64,000 bases of DNA from RYN-230 sp963829725. GTDB lineage: Bacteria; Actinomycetota; Actinomycetes; Streptosporangiales; Streptosporangiaceae. Below, piece by piece: positions 18,427 to 26,552 of this stretch (positions are counted from its first letter, which is position 1; each line of letters starts with the position of its first letter). A program made the translations under genes and the position numbers. The DNA lies in the NCBI GenBank assembly GCA_963829725.1, contig CAWHJW010000019.1, positions 124,001 to 188,000 on the forward strand. The letters are read 5' to 3'. The notes beneath the pieces were generated by a model, which was not told where the DNA came from, made no database searches, and worked only from the letters and a program-made list of their open reading frames with translations.

Positions 18427-18576
18427 TTACTGGTGGGACCGGCGCGGGCGGAACTTGATCCAGGCCAGGATGCCGATGGCCACCAGCAGCCAAGGGGAGA
18501 ACAAGATGTGCGCGGTGAGGCTGAGGACGGTCAGCGCCACGATGGCGATGAGCGCAAGGACGATGATCCCGGGCAT
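18427..18576 (-). CDS. Small hydrophobic membrane protein (49 aa)
   Basis: Starts MPGIIVLALIAIVALTVLSL and ends KFRPRRSHQ. It has two closely spaced membrane helices and a basic tail, like the short 'hydrophobic protein' genes common in actinobacteria. GGAGACCGATTACT precedes the ATG at 18576. It lies downstream of another tiny gene (18620-18757) and the ACCCTGA array, and the two may form one unit. Confidence 0.65.
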   Translation of the reverse strand: MPGIIVLALIAIVALTVLSLTAHILFSPWLLVAIGILAWIKFRPRRSHQ

Positions 18577-18619
18577 AGTAATCGGTCTCCATTCACGTCG
18601 GGCTAGTTTGAGGACAGGG

Positions 18620-18757
18620 TTAGCGGGATCGGGCAGCGCGGCCGGCGATCCAGGCCGCGGCGGCCAGCATCCTGTCGTCGGCGGACCGGCGCAGCCGGCG
18701 TGCTGCGGCCTGGTCAGTAATGGTGGCGGACCCGGTGCCTGCAGTGCTGGTGTTCAT
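18620..18757 (-). CDS. Small Ala/Arg-rich protein (45 aa), hypothetical
   Basis: Starts MNTSTAGTGSATITDQAAAR and continues with RRLRRSADDRMLAAAAWIAG to a short basic end. It would form an amphipathic basic helix. Its ATG (18757) lies about 58 bases from an array of ACCCTGA/TCAGGGT sites. No family is recognised and coding status rests on position and a clean start-to-stop frame. Confidence 0.45.
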   Translation of the reverse strand: MNTSTAGTGSATITDQAAARRLRRSADDRMLAAAAWIAGRAARSR

Positions 18758-18814
18758 GTTTCAAGACTGCCCCCGGCCAGGGATCCCTGTCGATCAGGAT
18801 CAGCCCCGGTTCGC

Positions 18815-18868
18815 ACCCTGACCTGCATCCCCGAGGGCATCAGGGTCAACCCTGACGGTGATCAGGGT
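18815..18868 (-). promoter_or_regulatory. Four-copy ACCCTGA/TCAGGGT operator-like array
   Basis: ACCCTGA occurs at 18815-18821. TCAGGGTcaACCCTGA forms a perfect 16-base dyad at 18840-18855, and TCAGGGT recurs at 18862-18868. The array lies upstream of the two small minus-strand genes. The dyad is loosely reminiscent of GGGAC-type hypoxia boxes of the DosR/DevR class but does not match them exactly. Confidence 0.55.
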
Positions 18869-18976
18869 GGCCAGCGCATCCCCTGTCGCTTTCGCGGCGG
18901 CCCATGCTGGTTGTCGATCCGCGCAGGGTGTTTCTCAAAGGGTTCTGTGCATGATGTGCGGGCCAACGTATCCGTG

Positions 18977-19311
18977 CCCCGGTAACCGTCGGCGCGTGCC
19001 TGGTCAAGGACATGACGGCACAGAGCCCGGCCTGCGCCCTCGCGCTGCCGTGCCGGGTGGACAACGAATCCGGCATTGGCGACGTGCGCCCCGGGCCAGA
19101 GTGGTTGGGGTGAGTGCTCGCGGTGCCGATGACGCGCCCATCGTCATCGACGGCGACGATGGTGCGGCCTGGTGGCTCGCATCCAGCTGGACCGGGCCCG
19201 CGTTCCGGTTGTCCGGGGATCCCATGTCAGCGTGTCGCCTGCTGATCCCACGATGCTCAGGATCGGCCAGATAGCGGCCCAGTCAGCCGCGGTCGCCTCC
19301 CGGATCACCAT
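18977..19311 (-). pseudogene. Frameshifted GNAT-family N-acetyltransferase
   Basis: The ATG at 19311 starts MVIREATAADWAAIWPIL and runs to GDTLTWDP. Later pieces in other frames read TIVAVDDDGRVIGTAS, GAHVANAGFVVHPA and GRALCRHVLDQARADGYRG. Together they match the standard GNAT order: N-terminal strand, central strands, the acetyl-CoA loop (degenerate here) and helix. After GYRG the match stops, so the last strands are lost. At least two frame changes are needed. Confidence 0.7.
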
Positions 19312-19498
19312 GGATGCCAGCATGACGCAGCCCATCTTCTCCGGGTAGATGGCGGCCCCGGCTGCGGCGGGTTGATACCCGTTTCTTACGAGGACAAGAT
19401 CAAGGAGCAGGCCCAGCGGTACCTGTTGCCATGACAATGGGGTTGGCAGAGCCGTGGGGAGCCAACCGGGCAGGTCCGGTACGAGGGGGTTGCCAGAC

Positions 19499-20882
19499 AT
19501 GAGCGACGAGCCGTTCCGCACGATTGTTGAGCCGTTCCGCATCCATTCGGTGGAGCCGATGAGGCTGACTACCAGGGCGGAACGTGCGGCCGCTCTGGCG
19601 GCCGCCGGGTACAACCTGTTCGAGCTGCGGGCCGAGCTGGTGCTGATCGACCTGCTCACCGACTCGGGGACCGGGGCGATGTCGGCTGAGCAGTGGGCTG
19701 GCATCCAGCGGGGCAACGAGGCCTACGCTGGAGCGCCCTCGTTCTACCGGTTCCGCGAGGCGGTGACCGGCCTGTTCCCGTTCCGGCACGTCTTGCCGAC
19801 CCACCAGGGCCGGGCTGCCGAGAAGATCCTGTTCACCGTGGTCGGCGGGCCGGGCCGGGTGATCCCGAACAACACCCACTTCGACACCACCCGGGCCAAC
19901 ATTGAGTTCACCGGGGCGCAGGCCGTTCGACCTGCCTATCCCGGAAGGGCTCCAGCCAGGGGTGCGTCACCCGTTCAAGGGCAACATGGATGTCGCGGCG
20001 CTGGAACAGCTGCTCGGCGAGCGGGCTGACGCGGTCCCGCTGGTCATGCTGACGGTGACGAACAACTCCGGCGGCGGCCAGCCGGTCAGCCTGGCCAACA
20101 TCCGGGCCGTCCGCAACGTCTGCGACCGCTTCGGCAAGCCGCTGTTCCTGGATGCCTGCCGGTTCGCGGAGAACGCCTGGTTCATCAAGACCCGGGAGCC
20201 TGGTTACGCCGGCGTCCCGGTCCCCGGCATCGTCCAGGAAATGGCTGCCCTCGCGGGCGGGATGACGATGTCGGCGAAGAAGGACCCGCTCGCCAACATC
20301 GGCGGCTGGCTTGCCCTCAACGACGACAGCCTCGCCGAGCAATGCCGCAACCTGGAAATCCTCACCGAGGGCTTCCCCACCTATGGCGGGCTTGCCGGGC
20401 GTGACCTGGAGGCGATTGCCCAGGGACTGCGCGAATGCATCGACGAGGACTATCTGCGCTACCGGGTACGCTCCATCGCCTACCTCGGCGAGGCGCTCGA
20501 ATCAGCGGGGATCCCCGTCGTTGTCCCCTTCGGCGGCCACGCGGTCTTCATCGATGCGCGCGCCATGCTGGCGCACCTCGACCCGCTGCACTACCCAGGC
20601 CAGGCGCTGGCCTGCGCACTGTACGAGGAAGGAGGCGTGCGGGCCTGCGAGATCGGAACCGTCATGTTCGGCCTGCACCCCGACGGCACCGAGACCCCCG
20701 CCGCCATGGACCTGGTCCGCCTCGCCATTCCCCGCCGTACCTACACGCAAAGCCACATCGACTACGTCATCGAGGTTCTCACCCGGGTGGCCAGCCGGGC
20801 AGCCAGCCTCCCCGGGATGCGCATCGTGTCCCAGCCCAGGCACCTGCGGCACTTCACCGCACGGTTCGCGCCGCTGCAGTGA
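19499..20882 (+). CDS. Tryptophanase / tyrosine phenol-lyase family enzyme, one frameshift
   Basis: Two frames join near 19922 into about 460 residues, the normal length for TnaA or TPL. The first holds EPFRIHSVEPMRLTTRAER and LPTHQGRAAEKIL; the second holds TVTNNSGGGQPVSLANIR and the PLP-lysine segment MTMSAKKDPLANIGG (about residue 259), and ends with RLAIPRRTYTQSHIDYV. These PLP lyases cleave tryptophan to indole or tyrosine to phenol, with pyruvate and ammonia. I cannot choose between the substrates. ATG 19499 is preferred over a GTG at 19454 because the conserved region starts there. The shift sits at GCCGTTCGACC, so a one-base error is plausible; otherwise the gene is broken. Confidence 0.8.
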
Positions 20883-21620
20883 ACATCATCCACACGCCAG
20901 TTCCGGCCTGATCCAGCGTCAAACAGGCTGGATGTATGACCCCGGAAGCGCGCAGCCCGCGCGGGCAGGCATCACGGTAGCCACGGCGGGCGGCGGCGAG
21001 CAGCCCGTCATGCCGGCCTGGCTCAGCACGCTCAACAACATCCTGAAAAAACTCGGCCACGACGGGCGGCTCACGGTCATGACCACGGCTGTCGCCGTGT
21101 TCCCGCCCGCCAGGGCCTGATGCACGCAGGGAGGGCGGCGTGCTGCAGGTCACCGGTCAGGGGCGGGAGGGCGAGACCACGACTATCTTGCAGGCGGCCG
21201 CGGCGTCGGCCATCAGGCCGTTCAGGCCGGGCGGGCCTCATCCCCCGCCCCCGCGCCGGGGACTCTCTCCAGGGGAGCCGTCGGCTCGAACGGTATCGCG
21301 GTAAGAAAGCCGGGCAGCCCGCTGCCACGATGCAGCCCGCCCTGATTGTGCCTTTCCGCGAGCGCGTGCCTGACGAGCACGCGCTCCTGGTCAGCGGTGG
21401 CCCCGGTGCACCGCGCTCCATGGCCCGTGCGCCTCCAGGCGCCTGAGCAGGGCCAGCGGCAGCTACACACCATCCAGCGTGATGCCGTACTCCACGACCA
21501 TCCGCTTCTCGACCTGGATGGTGATACTCCCCAGCCCAGGTCCGTCCTCGCTCGCCACCGCCGCCGCCTCCATGCCAGCATCACCCGCTTCCCCCGACTT
21601 CCCTAACTACCACGATCCCC
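20883..21620. other. About 740 bases with no supported gene
   Basis: Open frames here are short, Arg/Pro-rich and without family motifs on either strand. A stretch near 21340-21420 (PALIVPFRER, HALLVSGGPG) and a minus-strand stretch near 21490-21570 (ITIQVEKRMVVEYGITLDG) look slightly coding-like and may be worn gene fragments, but nothing can be named. Confidence 0.5.
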
Positions 21621-21652
21621 GCACTACTCCCGCCCGCGGGCGGGAGTAGTGC
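21621..21652 (-). terminator. Perfect 32-bp palindrome over the stop codon of the ring-cleavage operon
   Basis: GCACTACTCCCGCCCG followed by its exact reverse complement, CGGGCGGGAGTAGTGC, forms an uninterrupted 16-bp-arm palindrome. It includes the stop codon (21624-21626) of the last gene of the minus-strand operon, so the hairpin would form in the last codons and end the transcript. Confidence 0.75.
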
Positions 21653-22436
21653 CCGCGGCCAGGTCCTCCAGCCACCGCTGGCTGGCCCGGGCGATACGGG
21701 GTGGCACGCCGAGTTCCCCGAGGAGGTCGCTGGCCGCGGCCATCTCATGGGCCCGGCGGGCGGCGTGCTGGTAGCTGCCCCGCTCCAGCCGCTGCGCAGT
21801 GGCCTCATCGGCGGCGGCCAGTTCGGCCGCGATGTGCTCCCGCAGCCAGTCCTCCAGGCCTGCCGCCCGGGCGGCCCGCAGCGCCTCGACCACCGCGGCG
21901 GCCATCCCCTTGTAGAACACGCTGCGGAGCGGCTTGCGGGTGGCGGCCGCGCCGGCCGGGCCGGGCAGCACGCCGACCTGGGCGCCGTGCTGGTTCAGCA
22001 GGCCTGCGGCTCCGGCCGCGGCCGGGCCGGAGGCCAGCATGAGGGTGCGCAGCCCGCGGGGTGGCACCGGGGCCATGATGGCGATGTCCGCGAACGGCAC
22101 CCCGGCCTGTTCCGCGCGGTGCGCCAGCGGCTGCTTGTGCCCGGCGGACGCGGTGTTGGCGTCGGCGTACACGACGCCGGGGCCCAGCGCGGGAAGGGCC
22201 TGGCGCAGCGCGCCCTCGGACTCCCCGGCGGTGGTCAGGCTGATCACCAGGGCCGCGCCGCGGCAGGCGCCGGCGTCGTCCGCCGCGGGCTCGATGCCTG
22301 GCGGGGCCGCCACGGCGGGGTCGAAGCCGCGCACCCGGGCCCCGGCAACGGCCAGGTCCCCGGCGATCCGGCGGCCCGCCTCGCCCAGGCCGAGCACGGC
22401 CACGCTCACCGGCGGCGCGCCGCTCCCGCCGGTCAT
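21624..22436 (-). CDS. NAD(P)-binding 6-phosphogluconate-dehydrogenase-like oxidoreductase (DUF1932 type)
   Basis: The 270-residue protein has an N-terminal Rossmann fold (VAVLGLGEAGRRIAGDLAVAG, about residues 11-31) and a C-terminal helical domain resembling DUF1932 with RSVFYKGMAAAVVEAL, where the Lys sits in the place of the catalytic Lys of beta-hydroxyacid dehydrogenases. It probably reduces or oxidises a hydroxy-acid or semialdehyde intermediate. Its ATG overlaps the stop of the dioxygenase gene (ATGA), and it is the last gene of the operon. In a ring-cleavage setting it may act on a ring-fission aldehyde or a side product; this is inference. Confidence 0.82.
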   Translation of the reverse strand: MTGGSGAPPVSVAVLGLGEAGRRIAGDLAVAGARVRGFDPAVAAPPGIEPAADDAGACRGAALVISLTTAGESEGALRQALPALGPGVVYADANTASAGHKQPLAHRAEQAGVPFADIAIMAPVPPRGLRTLMLASGPAAAGAAGLLNQHGAQVGVLPGPAGAAATRKPLRSVFYKGMAAAVVEALRAARAAGLEDWLREHIAAELAAADEATAQRLERGSYQHAARRAHEMAAASDLLGELGVPPRIARASQRWLEDLAAGTTPARGRE

Positions 22437-23443
22437 CCCGGCGTCCCGGCCGGCCCAGCGGAGGCACCAGGATCCACCGGCGGCGTGCCGTGGGTGTGGA
22501 AGGTGTCGATGGTCTTGAGCCCCCAGGCCTGGCCCTTGGCCCGCTCGGCCTGCGTCCAGGAGACAGCGCGCCAGTCGGGGGCCAGCACCAGCCGGGCGCC
22601 GGCGTTGCATAGCTCGATCCGGTTGCCGCCCGGCTCCCAGATATAGAGGAAGAACGTCTGCTGGATGGCATGCTTGTGCGGCCCGGTCTCGATGTGGATC
22701 CCGGCCTCCAGCATTACGTCCGCGGCGCGCAGGATGTCCTCACGCTGGTCGGTGGCGAACGCGACGTGGTGCAGGCGGCCGGCCGAGCCGGTCCAGTCGC
22801 TGGTGTAGACGAGGTCGTAGCTCTTGTCGGCCACGTGGTACCAGACGGCCGAGGGCACGCCGTCATCGGTGATGATCTGCTCGGTCAGCTGGGCGCCGAG
22901 CACGTCCGGGAGGAAGCGGGCGACCGCCGGGATGTCCGCGGCGAGGTAGTTCACGTGATCCAGCCGCCGCACGCTGGCGCCACGGCCCGGGAACGGCGAG
23001 GCCTGGTTCTTCAGCGCCGGGCGCTGCCCCTCAGGCGCCGCCCACCACTCGGTTTCCCAGTAGATCCCCATCTCGTGGCCGTCGGTGTCGGTGAACAGGT
23101 AGACCGGCCCGATGCCCTCCTCGCCGACGGCCCAGCCGGTGCCGTGGCCGCTGGCCTCGATGGCCGCGACCCGGCGTTCCAGGGCCGCCGGGCTGGCCGC
23201 GCGCAGCCAGGTCCGGCCGATCCCGGAGCTGGCGGCCTCGGTCACGCACACCGTGAACCGCTCGTAGTCATCCCAGGTGCGCAGGTACGTCCGGGGACCC
23301 TCGCGGGACACCTCGGACATCCCCAGCAGCCGGACGAAGAAGTCCACCGTCATCGCCGGCACCTGGGTACGCAGTTCCACCGCGGACACGTGGGCGATGT
23401 CACGGCACCGCCCGGTGGGCGGGGCCTGCTGGACATCAGTCAT
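22433..23443 (-). CDS. Two-domain VOC-family extradiol dioxygenase (catechol 2,3-dioxygenase-like)
   Basis: The 336-residue protein contains two VOC modules. The N-terminal one starts DIAHVSAVELRT; the C-terminal one carries the probable Fe(II) ligands His in RRLDHVNYL, His in RLHHVAFATD and Glu in EPGGNRIELCNAG. The layout is that of type I extradiol dioxygenases, which open a catechol ring next to the diol with O2. The ATG at 23443 (MTDVQQAPP) fits the eight-base gap after the GntR gene. The substrate is probably a carboxylated catechol given the downstream-pathway genes, but this is not shown by sequence. Confidence 0.88.
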   Translation of the reverse strand: MTDVQQAPPTGRCRDIAHVSAVELRTQVPAMTVDFFVRLLGMSEVSREGPRTYLRTWDDYERFTVCVTEAASSGIGRTWLRAASPAALERRVAAIEASGHGTGWAVGEEGIGPVYLFTDTDGHEMGIYWETEWWAAPEGQRPALKNQASPFPGRGASVRRLDHVNYLAADIPAVARFLPDVLGAQLTEQIITDDGVPSAVWYHVADKSYDLVYTSDWTGSAGRLHHVAFATDQREDILRAADVMLEAGIHIETGPHKHAIQQTFFLYIWEPGGNRIELCNAGARLVLAPDWRAVSWTQAERAKGQAWGLKTIDTFHTHGTPPVDPGASAGPAGTPG

Positions 23444-23450
23444 GGCATGC

Positions 23451-24143
23451 TCACCTCCCGGCGCCGGTGGCACGCCCGGCGCCTTCCGCCCCGGCCCGCA
23501 CCCGGCTGGCTTGGTCCGGTGGCAGGTTGCTGAGTGCGTCGATGACGCTGGTGATGTGATCCCGCATGGCGGCCTCGGCGGCCGCCGGGTCCCGGGCGAT
23601 GATGGCCGCGGCGATGCGCTCGTGCTGGGCCAGTGACACGGCCGGCCGTCCGGGCACCAGGGACAGCGCGAACTGGTGGCGGACCAGCTGGGCGCGGAGC
23701 CGCTCGATGATCCCGGTCGCGGTCTGGTGCGCGGCGATCTCCCGGATCAGGGCGTGCAGCCGGGCGTTGGCCTCACTGTAGCGGAGCAGTTCCGCCGCGG
23801 ATACCGCCGCCTGCATCTCCCGGATGATCTCCTCCAGCTCCGCGGCCTGGGCCGGGGTGACCTGCGCCGCGGCCCGGGCCGCGGTCAGGCCCTCCAGCAG
23901 CCGGCGCACCTCGGTGATCTCGATCGCCTCAGCCAGCGGGATGACCCGGACCCGGGCCCCGCGGTGCCGCTGCACCTCCACCAGCCCCTCGCCGGCCAGC
24001 ACCGGGATGGCAGCGCGCACCGCGAACCGGGTAGCGCCGAAGCGCTCGCACAGGTCCACCTCGACCAGCCGCTGCCCGGCCGCGAACTCGCCGTCCAGGA
24101 TGGCCGCGCGCAGTGCGTCCAGCACCGCGACATCGTCGGTCAC
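23451..24143 (-). CDS. GntR-family regulator with FCD ligand domain
   Basis: The 230-residue protein has an N-terminal winged helix (LDALRAAILDGEFAAGQRLV, then LCERFGATRFAVRAAIPVL) and a helical FCD domain whose metal/ligand residues include the late His of AMRDHITSVIDAL. FadR/VanR-type regulators of this kind usually repress their own catabolic operon and release it on binding an organic acid. It sits inside the operon (ATGA overlap with the aldolase gene upstream), so it is co-expressed with the enzymes it probably controls. The wing position has FAVRAAI rather than the more common TPVREAL. Confidence 0.9.
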   Translation of the reverse strand: MTDDVAVLDALRAAILDGEFAAGQRLVEVDLCERFGATRFAVRAAIPVLAGEGLVEVQRHRGARVRVIPLAEAIEITEVRRLLEGLTAARAAAQVTPAQAAELEEIIREMQAAVSAAELLRYSEANARLHALIREIAAHQTATGIIERLRAQLVRHQFALSLVPGRPAVSLAQHERIAAAIIARDPAAAEAAMRDHITSVIDALSNLPPDQASRVRAGAEGAGRATGAGR

Positions 24144-24841
24144 GCCTCGTCCTCCCCTGATCCCGCCCGGACGTAGGTCACCCCGAGCCGCTCCAGCACC
24201 GGCCGCAGAGCGTACCGGTCCAGGCTCAGCTCGCCGCGGGCGAACGCCGCCCGGGCCTCATCCTCGCGCTGCACCCGCAGCCGGCCTTCCGCCGCCACCC
24301 GGGTGGCCAGCTCCCGGGGGATGCAGGCCACGCCGTCCTCGTCCGCGATCACCGCGTCGCCCGGGCGCACCACCACGCCGCCGATCACGACCGGCACGTT
24401 CACGCAGCCCGCGGTGGCCTTGAGCGTTCCCTGCGCGCTGATGTGCTGCGACCAGACCGGGAACGCCGCCGCGGTGATCGCGGCGATGTCACGCACCCCG
24501 GTCGTGGTCACCAGCCCGGTGACGCCCCGGGCCGCCAGCGAGGTGACGATCAGCTCACCGACGAACCCGTCACTGGACGGGGAGGTGGTGGTAAGCACGA
24601 CGAGGTCGCCCGGCCGGGCCTGCTCCAGGGCCGCGTGCAGCATGAGGTTGTCGCCTGGCCCGCACAGCACGGTCAGCGCGGTGCCCGCGGCCCGCGCCCC
24701 GGGCCAGGCCGGCCTCAGCCCGGTGCCCAGCAGCCCGGACTTGCCCGCCGCCTCGTGCACCGTCGCCACCCCGAGCTCCCCGAGCCCGGCCACCGCGGCC
24801 GGGTCGGCCCGCGGCGGGTCCACGATGATCACAGGATTCAT
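24140..24841 (-). CDS. RraA-like aldolase, 4-carboxy-4-hydroxy-2-oxoadipate aldolase (GalC/LigK) type
   Basis: The 233-residue protein has the RraA/HMG-aldolase fold: GVATVHEAAGKSGLL, PGDLVVLTTT, ARGVTGLVTTTGVRD and VRPGDAVIADEDGVACIP. The D-x20-R-D pattern of the metal and substrate site is represented by GVRD and DEDG. GalC/LigK enzymes split 4-carboxy-4-hydroxy-2-oxoadipate into pyruvate and oxaloacetate and can decarboxylate oxaloacetate. Its ATG overlaps the stop of the PIG-L gene. The pairing with a PIG-L hydratase is the main reason for the GalC-type call. Confidence 0.8.
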   Translation of the reverse strand: MNPVIIVDPPRADPAAVAGLGELGVATVHEAAGKSGLLGTGLRPAWPGARAAGTALTVLCGPGDNLMLHAALEQARPGDLVVLTTTSPSSDGFVGELIVTSLAARGVTGLVTTTGVRDIAAITAAAFPVWSQHISAQGTLKATAGCVNVPVVIGGVVVRPGDAVIADEDGVACIPRELATRVAAEGRLRVQREDEARAAFARGELSLDRYALRPVLERLGVTYVRAGSGEDEA

Positions 24842-25584
24842 GCCAGCACTCCGCTCACCTGGGGGAACACCCGCTGGTAGGCCTCGGCCTGGCGGATCGA
24901 GGCCGGGCCGCCGTTGCGCACCGCCTGCACCCCGCGCCGCTCGCCCAGGGCGCTGTAGTAGCGCGCCAGGTGCTCCTGGGACCCCATCGCGGCCATCGCC
25001 GCCTCCTTGCGGCCGAACACGGCCGTGATGTCCACCAGCACGTCCGGCCGGAACTCGCACATCTCCGGCTGGTGCGGCTCGAACCGGAACACCGGCGGCG
25101 CGCCCAGCGGCGGGTAGGCCGACTCCCGGCCCAGGGCCTGGGCGATCGCACGGGCTCGCAGTGTGAGGTCGGCCGCCACCGGGTGGTCGTAGTTGTACGG
25201 GTCGGCCCGGGCGTGGGTCAGGATCACCTCCGGTGCGACCTGGCGCATCAGCTCCGCCAGTTCCAGCAGGACGTCCTCGCCGTCCGGCAGCGGGTAGTCG
25301 CCCTTATCCAGGAAATGCATGACGGCCCCGAGGGCATCCCCGGCCGCCTTCGCCTCCGCCTTCCTGATCTGCTTCACCCGGTCCAGCGTCATCCCAGGCT
25401 GCTTCCACGCCCCCGGCGACTCGCCCCGCTCGCCGAACGACAGGCACACCACATGCGCCTCGACGCCCGCCGCCGTGGTCAGCGCGATATACCCGCCGGC
25501 CCGCCACACGAAGTCGGCCGCGTGCGCACTGACCACCAGCAGCCGCCCGGTCGCAGCTCCGGCCGCCCCGGGTGCGGCGGTCAC
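24838..25584 (-). CDS. PIG-L-family hydrolase/hydratase, probably GalB-like 4-oxalomesaconate hydratase
   Basis: The 248-residue protein is of the PIG-L (LmbE) family. The usual PHPDDE zinc motif appears as SAHAADFVWRAGG (His21, Asp24), the pattern I associate with GalB-type 4-oxalomesaconate hydratases rather than GlcNAc deacetylases. A later HARADPYNYDHPVAADLT block carries the third ligand. GalB adds water to 4-oxalomesaconate, giving the substrate of GalC-type aldolases, whose gene follows with an ATGA overlap. The start is a GTG at 25584 that overlaps the stop of the upstream amidohydrolase gene. Confidence 0.8.
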   Translation of the reverse strand: MTAAPGAAGAATGRLLVVSAHAADFVWRAGGYIALTTAAGVEAHVVCLSFGERGESPGAWKQPGMTLDRVKQIRKAEAKAAGDALGAVMHFLDKGDYPLPDGEDVLLELAELMRQVAPEVILTHARADPYNYDHPVAADLTLRARAIAQALGRESAYPPLGAPPVFRFEPHQPEMCEFRPDVLVDITAVFGRKEAAMAAMGSQEHLARYYSALGERRGVQAVRNGGPASIRQAEAYQRVFPQVSGVLA

Positions 25585-26552
25585 AGGGCCCCGCCCCGCG
25601 GGCCCGCCCCGGCCAGCAGCCGGCTATTCGTGACGATCATCGTGATGATCTCCTCCTCGGTGAACCCGGCCGCGTGCAGCGCATCAGCCATCAGCGGCAG
25701 CCCGTCCTCCACCGGAGGGTTATCCGGCTGGCCCAGGTCCGTGGTGATGATGGTGTGCTCCGGCCCGGTGGCCCGGATGTTCGCCACCATCTGGGCCCAG
25801 TCGTACTTGCCGGTGAACGGCGTGGTGAAGCACCGCTCCAGGAACGCCCCCTGCCGGGCCAGCGCCTGCTGGTCGGCCAGGCCCATGTCCTGCTGCGGGA
25901 ACTCCGGGTGGGTGACGATCACGTGCCGCACCCCGGCCTGGAGCGCCGCCTCGGCCACAGCCCGGGCCTCCGCGGCGGACAGGTGCCCAGTGGCCACCAC
26001 CAGCTGGTGCCGCGCGGCCAGCCGGAGCACCTCGGTGGTGGCGGGCAACGGCCGGCCCGCCCCGTCCAGCACGGGCACCGGATCCACGGTGATGCCCTGC
26101 GCGTCGAGGTCGCGCTGCAGGGCCAGCCACATGGGGGGCGTCGCGCCGGCGGGAAGCTCGGCGTGCTTGGCCCGGTGGTTGGCCGCGTCCAGGGTCGGCA
26201 GCCAGAGGATTCGGGTGCCCTCGCGGGCAGCGATCTCCACCGCCAGCGGGTTCATCCCGCCCACCGACGCGTTCAGGGTCAGCGCGCCCAGCACATGCAC
26301 CGCACCGCTGAGCGCCTCGTTCAGCACGGCGGCGCGCTCGCCGGTCGGCACGTAGTGCGACTTGAGCGCGAAGCCGGCCAGGCCGACGTCGCAGCACCGG
26401 CGGGCCAGTTGCAGGTCGGTGACCCGGCGGCGCATCACATCCGGTTCCACGTGCACATGCAGGTCATAGGCGCCGCGCACCAGCATCCGGGACCATTCGG
26501 TGGGCGAGGTGGAAGTCAGCATGACCGCAGCTGCCCGCAGGTCATTCGTCAT
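25581..26552 (-). CDS. DUF6282-like metal-dependent amidohydrolase-fold protein
   Basis: The 323-residue protein shows YDLHVHVEPD near residues 29-38 (metal pair His32, His34), VVATGHLSAAEARAVAEAAL (third His), HVIVTHPEFP (fourth His) and IITTDLGQPDNPP (Asp). This is the metal-site order of amidohydrolase/PHP-type barrels, and the sequence resembles proteins annotated DUF6282. Such an enzyme could act as a hydrolase or decarboxylase on a ring-cleavage intermediate. It is the first full-length gene of the six-gene operon. The ATG at 26552 is used because the extension upstream overlaps another frame. Confidence 0.75.
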   Translation of the reverse strand: MTNDLRAAAVMLTSTSPTEWSRMLVRGAYDLHVHVEPDVMRRRVTDLQLARRCCDVGLAGFALKSHYVPTGERAAVLNEALSGAVHVLGALTLNASVGGMNPLAVEIAAREGTRILWLPTLDAANHRAKHAELPAGATPPMWLALQRDLDAQGITVDPVPVLDGAGRPLPATTEVLRLAARHQLVVATGHLSAAEARAVAEAALQAGVRHVIVTHPEFPQQDMGLADQQALARQGAFLERCFTTPFTGKYDWAQMVANIRATGPEHTIITTDLGQPDNPPVEDGLPLMADALHAAGFTEEEIITMIVTNSRLLAGAGPRGGAL

